Assembly: GCA_000711775.1 (NCBI GenBank) | Contig: ARYC01001256.1 | Location: forward strand, 1-64,000 | DNA: 64,000 bases | Direction of reading: 5' to 3' | DNA from: Oxytricha trifallax | Lineage: Eukaryota > Ciliophora > Spirotrichea > Sporadotrichida > Oxytrichidae | Shown here: positions 1 through 12,119 of the stretch, one piece after another | Layout of the letters: each line of letters opens with the position of its first letter | Numbering within the stretch: position 1 is the first letter of the stretch | Notes under the pieces: model-generated | Databases searched by the model: none | What the model saw: the letters and a program-made list of their open reading frames with translations, nothing else | What the model was told of the DNA's origin: nothing | Made by a program: the position numbers and the translations under genes

Positions 1-760
1 GGACTCCTATGACAAGAAAGTTATTAAGGATCATCAGCATGCTTACAAGGTATATCCTTTCAACTATCTCCTTAGTGATGATAAATATTAAATGAAGTTT
101 ACTAATGAGTATTAAGTACTCACTCAGGCTAAGTTTAAAGAGTGCAAATACTTAATAAAGCTAGATGCTGTTCTCCTAGCCAAAGATCATATAGCTTTCA
201 GACTACTACTCTTTGAAATGACACTCAGAGATTTCATAACTAATCAAAGAAATCATAAATAGCTTGCATTAATATCAACCTAAGCTATACAAGGTATCAA
301 AGAGCTTCATAAGTTAGGCTTTGTTCACAGAGATCTCAAGCCTGAGAATATAATGTTGAACTTTTCACCAGTAACAGTAACAATTATTGATTTAACAGAG
401 CCTTAAGAGTGGAAGTATCAAGGCTTGGAAGTGTAATGGGAACTACAGGCTATTATCCAGAAAGAGAAGACTGGAGAGATGGAGACTTATAATGGGATGT
501 GTGGGCTTTAGCAGCAATAATAAAAGAGTGCGATATGCCTCGCAATGAATACTACTCTACAAGATGCGAGAAGGATGCTAAACAAAGAATAAGGCAATTT
601 ATTGACAAAACAAGAGTATCTCAATCAATGAAACAAATGGAGAGTCAATATTAATTAAACCAAACTCAAGATCAGACATATCAATAGAGCAGATAGAGTT
701 GTGGTTAAGTAAGATAAACTTCAGACCTCTCCACATGATCCAAAAGTGCATTTTGAATGA
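1..760 (+). pseudogene. TBE zinc-finger/kinase protein, 3' part, frameshifted
   Basis: Partial copy of the TBE 57-kDa-type gene; only the kinase-like domain is inside the window. Readable motifs are HAYKVYPFNYL near the start, the catalytic loop HRDLKPENIM (about 325-355), then IID and PEREDW. TAA and TAG must be read as Gln. Compared with the copy in TBE C there are single-base losses near 393 (FNR region), near 640, and near 740, so no single frame runs through. The equivalent stop is the TGA at 758-760. The role of the kinase domain in TBE biology is not known to me. The copy is a decayed pseudogene. Confidence 0.85.
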
Positions 761-877
761 TTAAATTAAATACATTTACTATAAATTTCACATTAAAATA
801 TTAATAACCCCAACCCCTAACAAATTCCCTACAAATCAAAGCACTTATAAACCTCATTAAGGGGTTTTGGGGTTTTG
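1..877 (+). mobile_element. Telomere-bearing element (TBE) A, right part only
   Basis: The element runs off the left edge of the window. Its right terminus is the inverse of the TBE end: GGGGTTTTGGGGTTTTG ends at 877, preceded by subterminal sequence (about 805-860) matching the ends of the other TBEs here. ATT at 878-880 is the right copy of the expected ATT target duplication; the left copy is outside the window. It carries the 3' part of the zinc-finger/kinase gene reading toward the terminus, the same orientation as in TBE C. The boundary lies directly against a coding segment of the ATPase A gene, so precise excision would be needed to restore that gene. Confidence 0.93.
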
Positions 878-3800
878 ATTGGCACAGCAGCCGACATCTA
901 AGATCGGGTTTAAAGGTATTTATCTATTTCATGAGATTAAGTTTGAACTAATATTATATATCTTCTTATTCTAATTTATATGTTAAACTTTTGAGTAAAA
1001 GAAACGAGTGACTCTAATTAATAGCTTGATAATAATCCTTAAATTTTACTATTTCAAAGTTTAGATTTGGATCCAACAAGAGTAAAAGTCAAGAGATTAA
1101 AAGCATTTGGAAGATAATCTTTGAAAACTTTGCAAATTCCACAATTATAACATTGTGCATTCTTGCCTTGATCTCTCTAACCGTTAACATTATACTCGAG
1201 GACGACTATGGATGGATCGATGGAGCCTTCATCATTGCAGCAACTTTAACTATTTCTACGATCAGTGTAATCAATTAGTATAAAAACTAAAGGTCTTTGT
1301 CTATGCTTGCCACCTTAGCAGAAATACAAGAGGTGATTGTAGTTTATAGAGGGGAGGAGCGTACTGAAATGCAAATTGGGATTTCAGATTTGGTAGTCGG
1401 AGATTTGATCTTGTTAAAAGCCGAAATGAAAGTCAAAAACAAAAATACTTACTATAATTTTAAATTAATTTATAACTATACGAAATGAAAGCAATCATCA
1501 AATTATAGATTTTATAATTAACAATAATTTTATAAGATAAATCTTCTCTTTTGATTTATAAATTTTTCTCCAATAAAGATAAATTTATTTTTACATTTGA
1601 CATTCTAGAATTTAATAATGTTATTCTATATATAGTGGGTATATCATTAAATGTAAACATAATTATTAATTTTTTAACAATTAAATATTTGAGTATAGCT
1701 TAAATATTTGTTCAAACTAAAATGAATAGTTAATATTTATCTTTAAATTTATTTAGATTATTTTTATATTACAAAAATTAAATTATTTTATTAAGTGCCA
1801 GTAGATTGCATTTAAACCCCAAACTTATTCTATACACATAATTAATTTCATTGCGTATTATTATACATTATTTTATTATTGAATTTATTTAGATTTGAAC
1901 AATTATCTTTATATCTTTATTTGATTTATATTAATCACTATAATAAATGTGAATTTTTAATTTAATATATTTATTTTTGCTTTTGATTTTAGTTGAAGGA
2001 TACAACTTATAGTGTGATGAGAGTCAAATCACTGGTTAAACTGTCCTAGCCCCCAAAACCCTTCTCACTGAAGAATCTCATGACTAAAACCCAAACCCCT
2101 TCATTTTGGCATAATCTATCGTAAAAAGTGGATAAGCTTTGGCGATTGTATGTGCAGTCGGTGAACATACTAATATCGCCCAGAAACAAATAATTGCTGT
2201 TTAGGAAAAAGAACAGGAATTGAGTCCTTTGGAAGAGAAATTAGAGAAAACAAGCAAAAGCCTTGCAAATGCAGCTTACTATTTTTCAATTTTTGTATTT
2301 GTTGCATTTATCACAAAATTCATTGTTGTCACTTCTTGAAACCACAAATACAAAAGAAACTATTAATATTATATGTTTTGGTTATTTTAGATCAATTTAT
2401 GTTATGATAAATGTCCGTAAACGTAATTATCAAGCATTTCTTTAATAAATAAAAATAAAAATAATAATCAAACATTATAGATTTGACTTTATCAGAAGAA
2501 GATGGGGTATGTTCTTATTTTATTTGTTAATTATCTTTATTAATAGGATCTCTGGACTATAGCTTTTGCTTAGGAGCTTCTTGATCAACTCACCTTTGCA
2601 ATGTCAATTTATGTCTTAATTTCACCAGGAGGAATGCCTTTAGGAGTAGCCATTTCAATGGCAAACTCAGTTAAGAAAATGCTTATAGATGGTAGTTTCC
2701 TTAAAAACCTTGCAGCTTTTGAATACTTGGGAGAAATATAAGAGCTCATTATTAAAAACCCTTAAAAGATCAGCAAATTAATTATTTTATTATTATTGAA
2801 TGATAATTCAAGTATTAGAGTTCTATTAACAATTTTTATTTCATAATTAAAGTAAAATTAGAAAAAGGAAAATATTGTATAATTAAGCTAATAAAAATTC
2901 CAATTTGAAATAATTTATTTTTTTAAAAAATAAAATCATAAAACTATGGATGAAACAACCTTATGTTGAATTATAGTAAATTATATCCTCTAATTTAAAA
3001 TTTTAGTTTGTTCTTTTTAATTAATTAATTCTTCCATTATATTGATCACAAATTTATCTTTCATGCTGAATGAATTCTAAACATATTTAATTTTATATAA
3101 TAAATAATTTTGATATAAAGTTCCGTAAAAGAAATTATTATACGCACTTAAAAACATTTATGAGATTTTAATTGATAAAACTGGAATTTTAACTCAAAAT
3201 TAAATATAAGTTGCAGAATTATACCTCAATGACACAGTCTAATATATATAAAAAATTATGTATTTTTATAATTTCCACCTCTAAAATACCATATAATTAT
3301 TTTTATCTACCAATTTAAACCTTCAGACTTAGGAACTTTACCAAATAATGAGAAACTTGCTGAGGCTGTTTTATACAGTTTGACTTCTCCAGGAGAAGAA
3401 GATCTAAGTGGTAAAATATTAGAAACTGAGAGAAGCGCTATCGATTAAGGTATGATTAATTATTGCAAGTTAAGTAATGGAATATAATTTAGAATTGGGA
3501 GTAAAAACTTTTAATTAAAATTAACATACATCATAATTATATTTATAAAAAAAACTTTATAAACGAATAATATACAAAGTTAGTTTGAAAGACCAAATAA
3601 AATGCCCTAAAAATGCTAAGCTTAAATTAATTAAAAATTATTTGTCAATACTTGACTGGCGTTGCCTATGAACCATTCCCAACAAATCAAGACAGAGAAT
3701 AATGCATTCTCTAAAAGATTTAAAAACATTAAAGTTTATAAATTTGGTTAAGCATATAAATATTTTATTGATAGATTTCTCGAGTTTTATAAATGTAATT

Positions 3801-4520
3801 TTTTTTATACACAACCTTTTATCTTTATTTATCTAGATTATATTAAAATTTATAGTACATCAAAATAAAATTAAAGAGGGTATACATATCATACACAAGT
3901 TTATAAAAATTTTTAATTAAATTATATTAAATTTTCTTATAAAAAATATTAATATATACAAAACTTACTTGAATCTTTTGAATCACACTTCTCATAACCT
4001 ATAATTGAAGTAAATTATAATCAAAATTAACTTGAACCCTGAAAAAGTTAATTTTAATGAAAATGTTTGAGTTTTGATTGTTAATGGAAGAGTAACTGTA
4101 GCTATCAGACACCCTACTATTGATAATTTGGTAAGAATCTATGTGAAGGGATCTCTAGAGAATTTTAAATAATCATAATTCTGTGAATATATAAAGGTAT
4201 CTTGATAAAACAATTTTACTATATTATATTTATTATAGAACGTCATTAGCGTTTGCCAAAGCTACTTTGATAAGAATGGCGAGCAATAGGAACTAGGCCA
4301 GGAGCAATAGGATATTATATAATAAAAATCTAAATTTTGGAAATTAATGAAAACTTGAAAATAATAAGCATTATGTATGAAAAAATTAAATTTAGATTTC
4401 GAAAATTAGTTAATAATATTTTGAAAGCCATGGTTGAAAAAAATGAAAGAAGACTTTTGAGATCAGTCGTGTTTGCGACAGCAGATTTCACAGTCAATTC
4501 AAAAATATAATTATCAAATA
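878..4520 (+). CDS. P-type Ca2+-ATPase gene A, 5' block of MDSs (scrambled gene)
   Basis: Segments of a plasma-membrane-type Ca2+-transporting P-type ATPase lie in order on the + strand, separated by AT-rich IESs. Clear pieces are: IGTAADIQDRV (878-920), a TM-containing piece with ISDLVVGD (about 1064-1479), VPVDC (about 1795), CDESQITG to the third TM (about 1994-2336), LTLSEEDGV (about 2467), the TM4 piece with PGGMPLGV (about 2540-2740), the phosphorylation site DKTGILT (about 3174), and N-domain pieces (about 3320-3455, 4075-4170, 4235-4300, 4420-4500). Two signature motifs deviate: PEGLPLAV is PGGMPLGV and DKTGTLT is DKTGILT. Earlier MDSs must lie left of TBE A. The phosphorylated Asp itself is kept. 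Whether the product pumps is doubtful; it may be a decaying paralogue of gene B. Confidence 0.85.
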
Positions 4521-4809
4521 AATTATGATTTTAGTAATACTATTGAAAGAAGTATTGAAAAATAATTATTAGCTTAAAGTGTAATAACTCCTATAATTAG
4601 TGATATTCAAAACCCCAAAACCCCTTAGTGAGGTTTATAAGTGCTTTGATTTGTAGGGTATAGTTGGGGGTCTTATTGGGGTCTTATTGGGGTTAGTAGA
4701 CAAAATGCAAGTTTTATGTGAATTTAATGAATATTAAATGAGTATTAGTGTCATTAATTCAAACAAATTTTATCTGTTTATCTTTATTGTATCTTTTGAA
4801 CTATGCTCT

Positions 4810-7184
4810 CTCTAATGGCTCAAGGATAGCATCTAATGTTTATCGAGGATAGTTTGGAGCTCTCACGATTATCATCTCTACTATGCTTTTAATTTCTTTG
4901 CAGACATCTTCTTATTTTATGTGTTTCTAAGCCAAACTTATCGATTGTTTATCATGTTTAGTACCAAAGTAAGACATACTTTCCATATCACTTTCTAATA
5001 TTAAGCGAGTATAATAAAAATGGGGAGACAGTTAAAATTAAATCAAAAAAGAGATCAAATAAAATTATGTTCATATCAATATACATGTGTTAAGATAAAA
5101 CAGTCACTAATTTGAAATATGTTTGAGTAGATCCTTATTTAACTTTAATTAATTAATCAACTATCTAAAAATGGAATTTTTGTTTTTTTTCAACTTTTCT
5201 GATTTATTTCTATTTTAGCGCAGTGATCAAGTTGATGCTGTAGCTGATCTCTAAGTTTTTCATAAATTTTTCATAGATATCTTCAGGGTATCTTCAGGAT
5301 ATCTTCCTTGAAAAATAAAAAGTGTGGAGAGTGTGGAGTTTAGCATCTCTAATAACAGTGGAAATAGCATCAATATCATCAATATTCTCAAAATCAAGCA
5401 TTATTAGGAGTCTGATTGAAATTCTAGAGAATTTCAAAATTTTACATCACTGATTTTTTCATCGTTTTCAACAACATTATCTTCATCATCATCTTCAATA
5501 TTAGGTCTCACATCTATGAATTTAAGAAAAATAAGATGTTTTAGAAAAAATCTCAGACTCCTAATAATGCTTGATTTTGAGAATATTGATGATATTGATG
5601 CTATTTCCACTGTTATTAGAGATGCTAAACTCCACACTCTCCACAGTCTCCACACTTTTTATTTTTCAAGGAAGATATCCTGAAGATACCCTGAAGATAT
5701 CTATGAAAAATTTATGAAAAACTTAGAGATCAGCTACAGCATCAACTTGATCACTGCGCTAAAATAGAAATAAATCAGAAAAGTTGAAAAAAAACAAAAA
5801 TTCCATTTTTAGATAGTTGATTAATTAATTAAAGTTAAATAAGGATCTACTCAAACATATTTCAAATTAGTGACTGTTTTATCTTAACACATGTATATTG
5901 ATATGAACATAATTTTATTTGATCTCTTTTTTGATTTAATTTTAACTGTCTCCCCATTTTTATTATACTCGCTTAATATTATTGCAGCTACTGCCCAAAC
6001 ATCCCATTAGACAGAACCATTTGTCCATTTCTCTCTTATTGGGAAGTATCCGGGAGTCCCAAGTACCTCTGCTAAAGCAACGATCTCTTATCTTAAAACT
6101 CTATTGAAATCAATTACAACTACTTCTAATGGGCTGAGATTCAGCATTACATTTTCAGGCTTCAAATCTCTATGAACATACCCAAGTTCATGCAGCTCCT
6201 TGACATTCTTTATGATATCTGAAAGTATATAGTTTAAATCATCGGGGTTTCGATTATGATAGAGATAGTCTCTCAAAGTCATTTCAATATTCTTGAGTCT
6301 TAGTGCGATAAAACCATAGCTTAATATGACACCATCTAACTAAAGCAAATTCTTGCAATCTTTTCTTTAGGCCTCTATAAGAACCAAGTATTCATTAGCA
6401 AACTCGTTCTAATACTGTTGGTTCTTAAGAAGATAACTGAAGGGATACACCTTGTATGCATACTCATCAACTACTAAAAGCTTTGCTTTTGCAGGCACGT
6501 TTATATTCAAGTAGTTTTCAATACAAGTGCTGAGTTCGACTGCATTTAATGCTGGTATATTCATAGCTTTCGCTTAGAAGCATGCTGAGATTGTATTGCC
6601 TACTGGTTGATTAATCGATTCAAATCGCTTTTGCCTCTTGTTTTTCTCCTGCTGCTCTCTTTATTTTCAAGAGTATTAGATTTTCTTTTAGCTGGTAATA
6701 GTTTTTTAGACTATTAATATTTAATCAAGAACTCGCTGAGGTGATGCTTTTGCATATGCTTTTTAACTTTAGCTGAGTGAGTGTATGATTTCATGCATGT
6801 CGTACACTAATACCTTCCATCTACCTTTTCATGCTTGAAATTGATCTTGGCTTTGCCAGAGTGTACCTCTTTCAGGTGTTTCTTCAAGCTTTGCTCGGTT
6901 GAGAAAAGATTTTAGCAGTCTTCACATTGATATGTTTTTATCTTTTCGATTAGTTGCTGTTCTTTTAGCTCCCCAAAATAATCAATTTAAGTTTAAACTC
7001 ATATCTCTGTACACTCCTTCTGGTTTAATACTTCTATAATAAAAACCTCTGCTTCAAATTCAAGAGCTCTTAGCTCTACCTCCCTCTCAACATAAATAAT
7101 TTCAGGCTTTTTAGTTGAGCCAAAGTTTAGCTATGATTATCCAGTTCCAAGAGAGATTGCTTTACGATTTAAGTTAGCCGCCAT
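4810..7184 (-). pseudogene. TBE B zinc-finger/kinase protein, interrupted
   Basis: Reads on the minus strand from an ATG at 7184 (MAANLNRKAISLGTG). Two C2H2 fingers are visible: YQCEDC...H...H about 6900-6830 and YQCTTCMKSY...H...H about 6820-6740. The kinase-like part follows, with the catalytic loop HRDLKPENVM (about 6165) and an IDFNR activation-loop start. It is broken by an in-frame TGA upstream of the fingers (about 7000), frame changes after the fingers, and the foldback element at 5004-5973, which splits the codon series AAIILES. Removing the insert and one 8-bp duplication restores that frame exactly. The C-terminal part lies at about 4995-4810. Confidence 0.85.
5004..5973. mobile_element. 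970-bp foldback element (family 1) with about 400-bp inverted arms
   Basis: Bases 5004 to about 5415 are the near-perfect inverse of about 5560 to 5973, leaving a loop of about 145 bp. The ends are AGCGAGTATAATAAAAATGG and its inverse. TAATATTA flanks both sides (4996-5003 and 5974-5981) as a probable 8-bp target duplication; because that word is itself a palindrome, a shorter TA duplication cannot be excluded. Open frames within it are by-products of the arms; no transposase is seen, so it would be non-autonomous. It sits inside the kinase gene of TBE B, so it moved after that TBE inserted or travelled with it. Confidence 0.9.
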
Positions 7185-7354
7185 GTTTAATTTCAAATTT
7201 AAATTTCTATTATAAAGCTCTAATAACCTCTCTAGTTATAGCAACTATGTATAGGAGTTGGCACTGCAACAATAATGGTTGATTTTGAGGTGTAAGAGAT
7301 CATATTTATACTTAGTTTAAAACTATAAATTTTCTAATTTCATGCTTAATATTT

Positions 7355-7600
7355 TTAATTTTGGTACCAACTTTGATAATATTCAGGTTGGTACTGGTAC
7401 CAATTAGGTTTTGGACCATTTTGGAACTTAAAACCTCATTAGTTTAAAACTAGGTACTAATTAAGTTTTGGTACTATTAAATTGATACCAATTCAAATTA
7501 AACCAAATTAGTACTAATACTAATTAAATTTAAACAAATTTAGTACTAATTTAATGGAACTAAGTTGATAAAAATGGAGCTCCATCTCTGAAGTTTGTTA
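7355..7600. repeat. GGTACC-rich intergenic block of TBE B
   Basis: This stretch between the divergent kinase and 22-kDa genes is made of degenerate units such as TTGGTACCAATT and TTTAGTACTAAT. The same kind of block is found at 23730-23950 and 45220-45430 inside the two short TBE derivatives, which marks those as derived from this part of a TBE. It may hold the shared upstream signals of the two genes, but nothing in the sequence proves a function. Confidence 0.6.
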
Positions 7601-7714
7601 CAGCTTCTGCCAGATTTCTCCAGATGCCCATATTTAATACTAAGATTTTTAACAGCAGAATCCAGAACTCTATATATTAAAATTTGAAATTCAATAAGAA
7701 GAGAAGGAACAAGG

Positions 7715-8484
7715 ATGGAATCTATAAGTACTGCAATGAAGAGGGTCGAAGCTTAAGAAATGATCTCAAGATTTAGAAGCAAGGAGGATCTCTATCGATA
7801 CCTCACTTAGCATGGTAAGCATGTGACATATACTTAATCATATAATAGTGGGATTATTCCTACCAACGATGGAAGGTACCAAAATTTCATTCTTAAAAGC
7901 CATACTATGTGATGAGAAGAAATCCTTTAAAAACAATGAGATTAAGTTGATAGAGATTCCAAACTACCCAGAGATTTTTGTCACCAATCTCTACGAGGAT
8001 GCAATGAAAGATGAAGACTTGGTAGTTTCTATTCCTACCAAGAAACAACTCTCTATCAAGGTTCCAGAAAGGAGCTTCTTCTTTGGTGTTCTTGGTACTT
8101 TAAAAGAAAGATAAATCAGAGAGATCATTGAAGAAGCTCACAAGAAACGCTATTCAATTTCTCCTGAAGATTAAAAGAAGCATGGCATACTTATAAGCGA
8201 GGTTTGGCTTGAAGAGCTAAAGAAGCATCCTTACCTCTCTAGTAAGCTTTGATTGATAACCTTGTAGGGAAACCTGGAACTGGTATATTCCTAATGAAAG
8301 AGCATGCAAAGGTTCACAGAGAGATAAAGTCATAACCATTTATGAAGTGAGCAAGAGACTTTATAAAGATGTTTAAAAGCCATATTAAATGAACATAGAT
8401 GCACGAAATATGGGCCCAAGCAAGCCATAAGAAGAGGAGAAGAAAGAGAAGCCAAACCCCTTTATGGGTTAGTTTAATATGTGA
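7715..8484 (+). pseudogene. TBE B 22-kDa-type protein, nearly intact, two introns
   Basis: Unknown-function protein always carried by TBEs. The ATG at 7715 begins MESISTAMKRV. The frame is kept only by removing two short GT..AG introns, 7815-7848 (34 nt) and 8242-8267 (26 nt). Recognisable blocks are GLFLPT, a lysine-rich middle, VPERSFFFGVLGTL (about 8060-8095) and KPGTGIFLMKEHAKVHREIK (from about 8270). After that an in-frame TGA near 8347 and a frame change break it; the ancestral stop is probably TGA at 8482-8484, only 6 bases from the convergent transposase stop. Codon use and introns are those of a real gene. Function cannot be inferred from sequence. Confidence 0.8.
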
Positions 8485-8490
8485 ACTTAT

Positions 8491-9542
8491 TCATTCATTT
8501 AAATCTAGAACTTATTTATAAACATTCATTCTTCCCTCTCTCGCACAGACTGTTGTCTTATCTACGCTCACTCTCTTACAGCTGCTTTGAATTAAGTCTA
8601 CTGTATCGATGGGCAAGTCATGCATAAGATGATACAGCAGCAGCTTCTTGTAGTGAGTCTTGATTTAACTCCAGTAGAATTCAATTCCATTAAATTATGG
8701 GCTATAAGGAACGTTGTATACAGGAGTTATGTTTAGCTCTTCATAAGCTTTCTTAGACTCCTTAGTCTTATGAACTGAGAGGTTATCAACAAACAGGATG
8801 ATCTCTTGGTTACTATACTTCTCTCTGAGCTTATGTAGGAACTCTATATACTACTCTCGCTTAATAGAGCGAGGGTGAATAACATAACTCTATAAGCATG
8901 AATCTTCAATAATACCAGCTAAAATTGCATGGGTGACTACCTTCACTTTTTAAACATAGACTTATATATTATCATACTTCTTATACCAAGACTTATTAAT
9001 AAAAGTGTTGAATGTAAACACTGCTTCATCAGCGTGTATGAACTTGATGTATTAGTAATAGCTCTCTGCATTAAATCATAAATATAGTTTAAATTATTAC
9101 TATAAATGGCACTGTAAAATCAATCACTCTCTTCACTCTATTGACAGTCTTGAAAGTAATACCATTCCTTCTATAAATGTTGGCTATAGTCTAAGGAGAG
9201 ATACGAATGTCAGGAAACTTGCGATGAAACATCACAGCTCGCTAGTCTAATGGAAAGTGTGCCCAATACTTTAAAGTCTTAGAGTCACAGAGGTTGTCAA
9301 TATGATGCTGTGAGAACTTTTATTTTCTAGCAGGATGCTTTCAAGTACCAGAGTTAAAATGCTAAACAGCTAACATGCAGTGATACCTAACAGTAGAGGC
9401 ACTCTTGTGCTATAGCTGCATAATTCAGTACTGGTTTGACTTGATCTATATTAATAATCGTACCATACCTAAGCTTAAGCAGTAAATCTAAATATTTCTC
9501 ATCATAAATCGACCCTAAATTTCGCTAATTTCTATTTCTCAT
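8491..9542 (-). pseudogene. TBE B transposase (DDE, Tc1/IS630-like)
   Basis: The 42-kDa-type transposase that would cut and move the element. It reads on the minus strand from ATG 9542 (MRNRNQRNLGSIYD) to TGA 8491. The catalytic triad is visible: Asp in FIHADEAVF, Asp in LFVDNLSVHK, and Glu in PYSPQFNGIEFYW. The catalytic half appears intact, but the N-terminal half has frame changes around HKSASTVRYH and further downstream, judged against TBE C. It lies about 100 bp from the right terminus, transcribed inward. TAA and TAG as Gln are needed throughout. Confidence 0.88.
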
Positions 9543-9647
9543 TTTGTAAATAGACCTAATTTCTCTACTTACCCCAATAAGACCCCAACTATACACTACA
9601 AATCAAAGCACTTATAAACCTCACTAAGGGGTTTTGGGGTTTTGATT

Positions 9648-10390
9648 ATCTAGGGAGTTATTTTGTCTCAAATCAAGATCAGTTCTAGCTTTTAGTTTTT
9701 GGCCGTTTCACTGAAATATACTCTTTTTAAAAATAATAAAAACTTTCTAATTTTAGAAAATAATTGGCGACTATAAAGTACAATTCGTTAAATCTATTAT
9801 TTTCATTTCTTAAAGCAATTTTATTTTAATTTACTCATTAAAATTTCATATTGTGATATAAACTTTTTGTTTGAAAATTTTTATATATTGTTTTTAGTAA
9901 TATTTTTGATTAAATAACTGAAAGAGATTTTTATTATGCCTAAATCTCTTTTGATTAAAATAATATTTCAAAATTAAATTAATTAAATTAAAAACGCATG
10001 GCAATATCAAAAATAATACCATTAATTTATCAATAGAAGCTAGAGTAAAATTCTAATCTAATTATGATTGGTAATCTATTTTACTGATATTTGCCTTACA
10101 ATTATTCTATATTAAATCAACTGAGTTAAAAAGTCTTAGAAATAAGATGCTAAAAAAAAGATATATTTTAAATATTCAATATCTGTTCGTAATTTCTTTT
10201 TGAATTATGTTTATAATAATTTAAATCAAAATTATCTCTAACAAATTCCTCAAACAATATTTTTAGCAAAAAACACAATCTCATGTATAGATATTTACAG
10301 ACTATAATTCTATTTCAAAAATAGATATTAATACTAGTTATATCTTCTCACCTAAAATAATATAACTATAAATACTTAAACTTATTTGTG
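9648..10390. other. AT-rich IES of ATPase A right of TBE B
   Basis: About 740 bp of very AT-rich sequence between the TBE and the next ATPase A segment. I see no coding signal, RNA gene or repeat in it. It is the right remainder of the IES into which TBE B inserted. Confidence 0.6.
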
Positions 10391-11680
10391 GTTTTCTAGT
10401 TGAGGAGTATGAATCTCTAAAATTAGCTAACAATGACTTCTAAACTGACCAAGATAAATCAGTATTAGGGAGAAATTTGACTCTTGTTGGTATCTATGCC
10501 TTGAGAGACTTCCTCAGATGTGAGAGTATTAGTGAGGTTCGTAAATGTATTAAAGCTGGCATTAATGTTAGAATGGTGGAATTTAAAATTAATTATTGAA
10601 TATAATACGCTTAATAAGAGATCTGAACATTGAATTATATTTTTATGAGGGGGGGGGAGTATTGTCATTAAAAATAATATAATTATAAAATGGTTACTGA
10701 AGATAACTTACAATTCGCAAAGATAATTGCATAAGAATGTGGTATTATCACTAAAGAAGAAGCTGAAGAAGAATCATTAGAAATTTATAATTATTAGGAG
10801 TAAAGTAATATTGATAAATTAAATAATCTATGTAAATTTCCATATTTTGAAACAAATAATGAAAAAAACTTCTTTATCTATTTACAATTTTTTTCTATTA
10901 ATATACCATTATAAGTATTTAAACTTTATTTTTAATCTTTGTCTTAAATAATAATAGCTCATTGCAGGAAAGATTTAAGAAAATTTTATTATTAATATTT
11001 CTAATTTTTTTTAAAGATAAACTATTTTAAATATATTTTTAACAAAGCAATATATGAATATAGAGTCCTAATATACCTCTCAACTCATTTATAAAATTAT
11101 TGAAAACAAATATTGTTTATAAGAATCATATAAAATCTTTTTGATAATACAAAACGATATATATTTTTCCCATCAAAATTTTGAAAATATTATTACAATT
11201 TTCTAATTCAAAATTAGTATTATACTTTGCATATAAAAATTACTTTTTATATTACGAGAAAGTCTAGAAAAAAACATATTTCTAAATTTAATAAGCTTGA
11301 TTTAGAGAATTTAATTTTACAAATATTTAAATTAATTATAATTTAATTATAGTTTATATTCTTAATATTAAATTAAGTCCAAACATTAATTTTAATATCA
11401 ATAATTTGAAAATATAAATTATGACAAATAATTTTCATGAATATGTGTGCATGGAGGGCTAGCAATTCAGAGAAATCTGTGGTGGATTAGCTAAACAACC
11501 AAATGCTTATTATTAATTTATACCAAACTTTTCATTTTAAATCTAAATTATTTGTAAAAATAAAAATGTACTATTTTTTGTTGTTAAATGCTGATGAAGA
11601 GGGCAAATTTATTGAGGAAATTGCAAATTAGGGAATGTTTAAAGTTATCAAGGATAAATTGAAGATAAAAAACAAAAGTT
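10390..11680 (+). CDS. P-type ATPase gene A, P-domain MDSs before the inversion point
   Basis: Continues the 5' block on the + strand. Segments are EEYESLKLANNDFQT to AGINVR (about 10400-10580), MVTEDNLQFAKIIA (from 10690), CMEG...REICGG (about 11447-11500) and a last piece ending ...VIKDKLK (about 11585-11666). MVTEDN replaces the usual MVTGDN, losing a Gly in a core P-domain motif. The segment ends with TAAATTGAAGAT at 11655-11666; the same word occurs inverted at 18875-18886, where the next coding residues (ILARATPEDK) begin on the minus strand. Joining at that word gives KDKLKILARATPEDK in frame. A poly-G tract lies in the spacer at about 10650. Confidence 0.85.
11655..11666 (+). repeat. 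12-bp inversion pointer of ATPase A, left copy
   Basis: TAAATTGAAGAT here equals the inverse of ATCTTCAATTTA at 18875-18886. Merging the two copies joins the + strand block to the - strand block in frame. This is the expected pointer for an inverted MDS junction. Confidence 0.85.
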
Positions 11681-12119
11681 TTACAATTCTTTTTATTTAT
11701 TTTTCAATAGAAAATTAATTGAAAAACTGTTATATAATATCATAATTTTGTTAATTAGTCATGAAATTATATTTCATTATTTTTTTTTAGTATTAAAAAT
11801 ACTAAATTATTTATATCGTTTATCGAAATATTAATGTATATAATTTCTTAAACCAAATTCTTATTTAATAAATAATTCTAGAAAAATTCAAGGAAATTAA
11901 TTTTTGAAGTTTAAAATAATAATTAAATGTAAAAACCGCTTCTATTTTCACTTCTATCATTGAATGCTAGTTAAGCTTCCATGATTCTCTGTGAAAACTT
12001 GCAATTTTATCCAGGTATTTAGGTTCATAAAAGTTTTATTTTAAATAAAATTGAATCTTAATTTATTTTAAATTCATTATTTTTAGAGTTCTTTCATTAT
12101 ATAAAAATTTATATAAAAG

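Larger units (their letters stand above)
4608..9644 (-). mobile_element. TBE B, full length, carrying a foldback insertion
   Basis: The left end CAAAACCCCAAAACCCC starts at 4608 and the inverse ends at 9644; ATT flanks both sides (4605-4607 and 9645-9647). The subterminal sequence is repeated inverted. Length is 5037 bp; without the 970-bp foldback and its 8-bp duplication it is about 4.06 kb, the usual TBE size. It holds three genes: zinc-finger/kinase (-), 22-kDa-type (+) and transposase (-). It lies in an IES of ATPase A, between the segment ending about 4500 and the one starting about 10399. Confidence 0.95.

Noticed and set aside
5434..5655. Minus-strand frame MWRLWRVWSLASLITVEIAS
   Set aside because: It lies across one arm and the loop of the foldback element and has no protein character.
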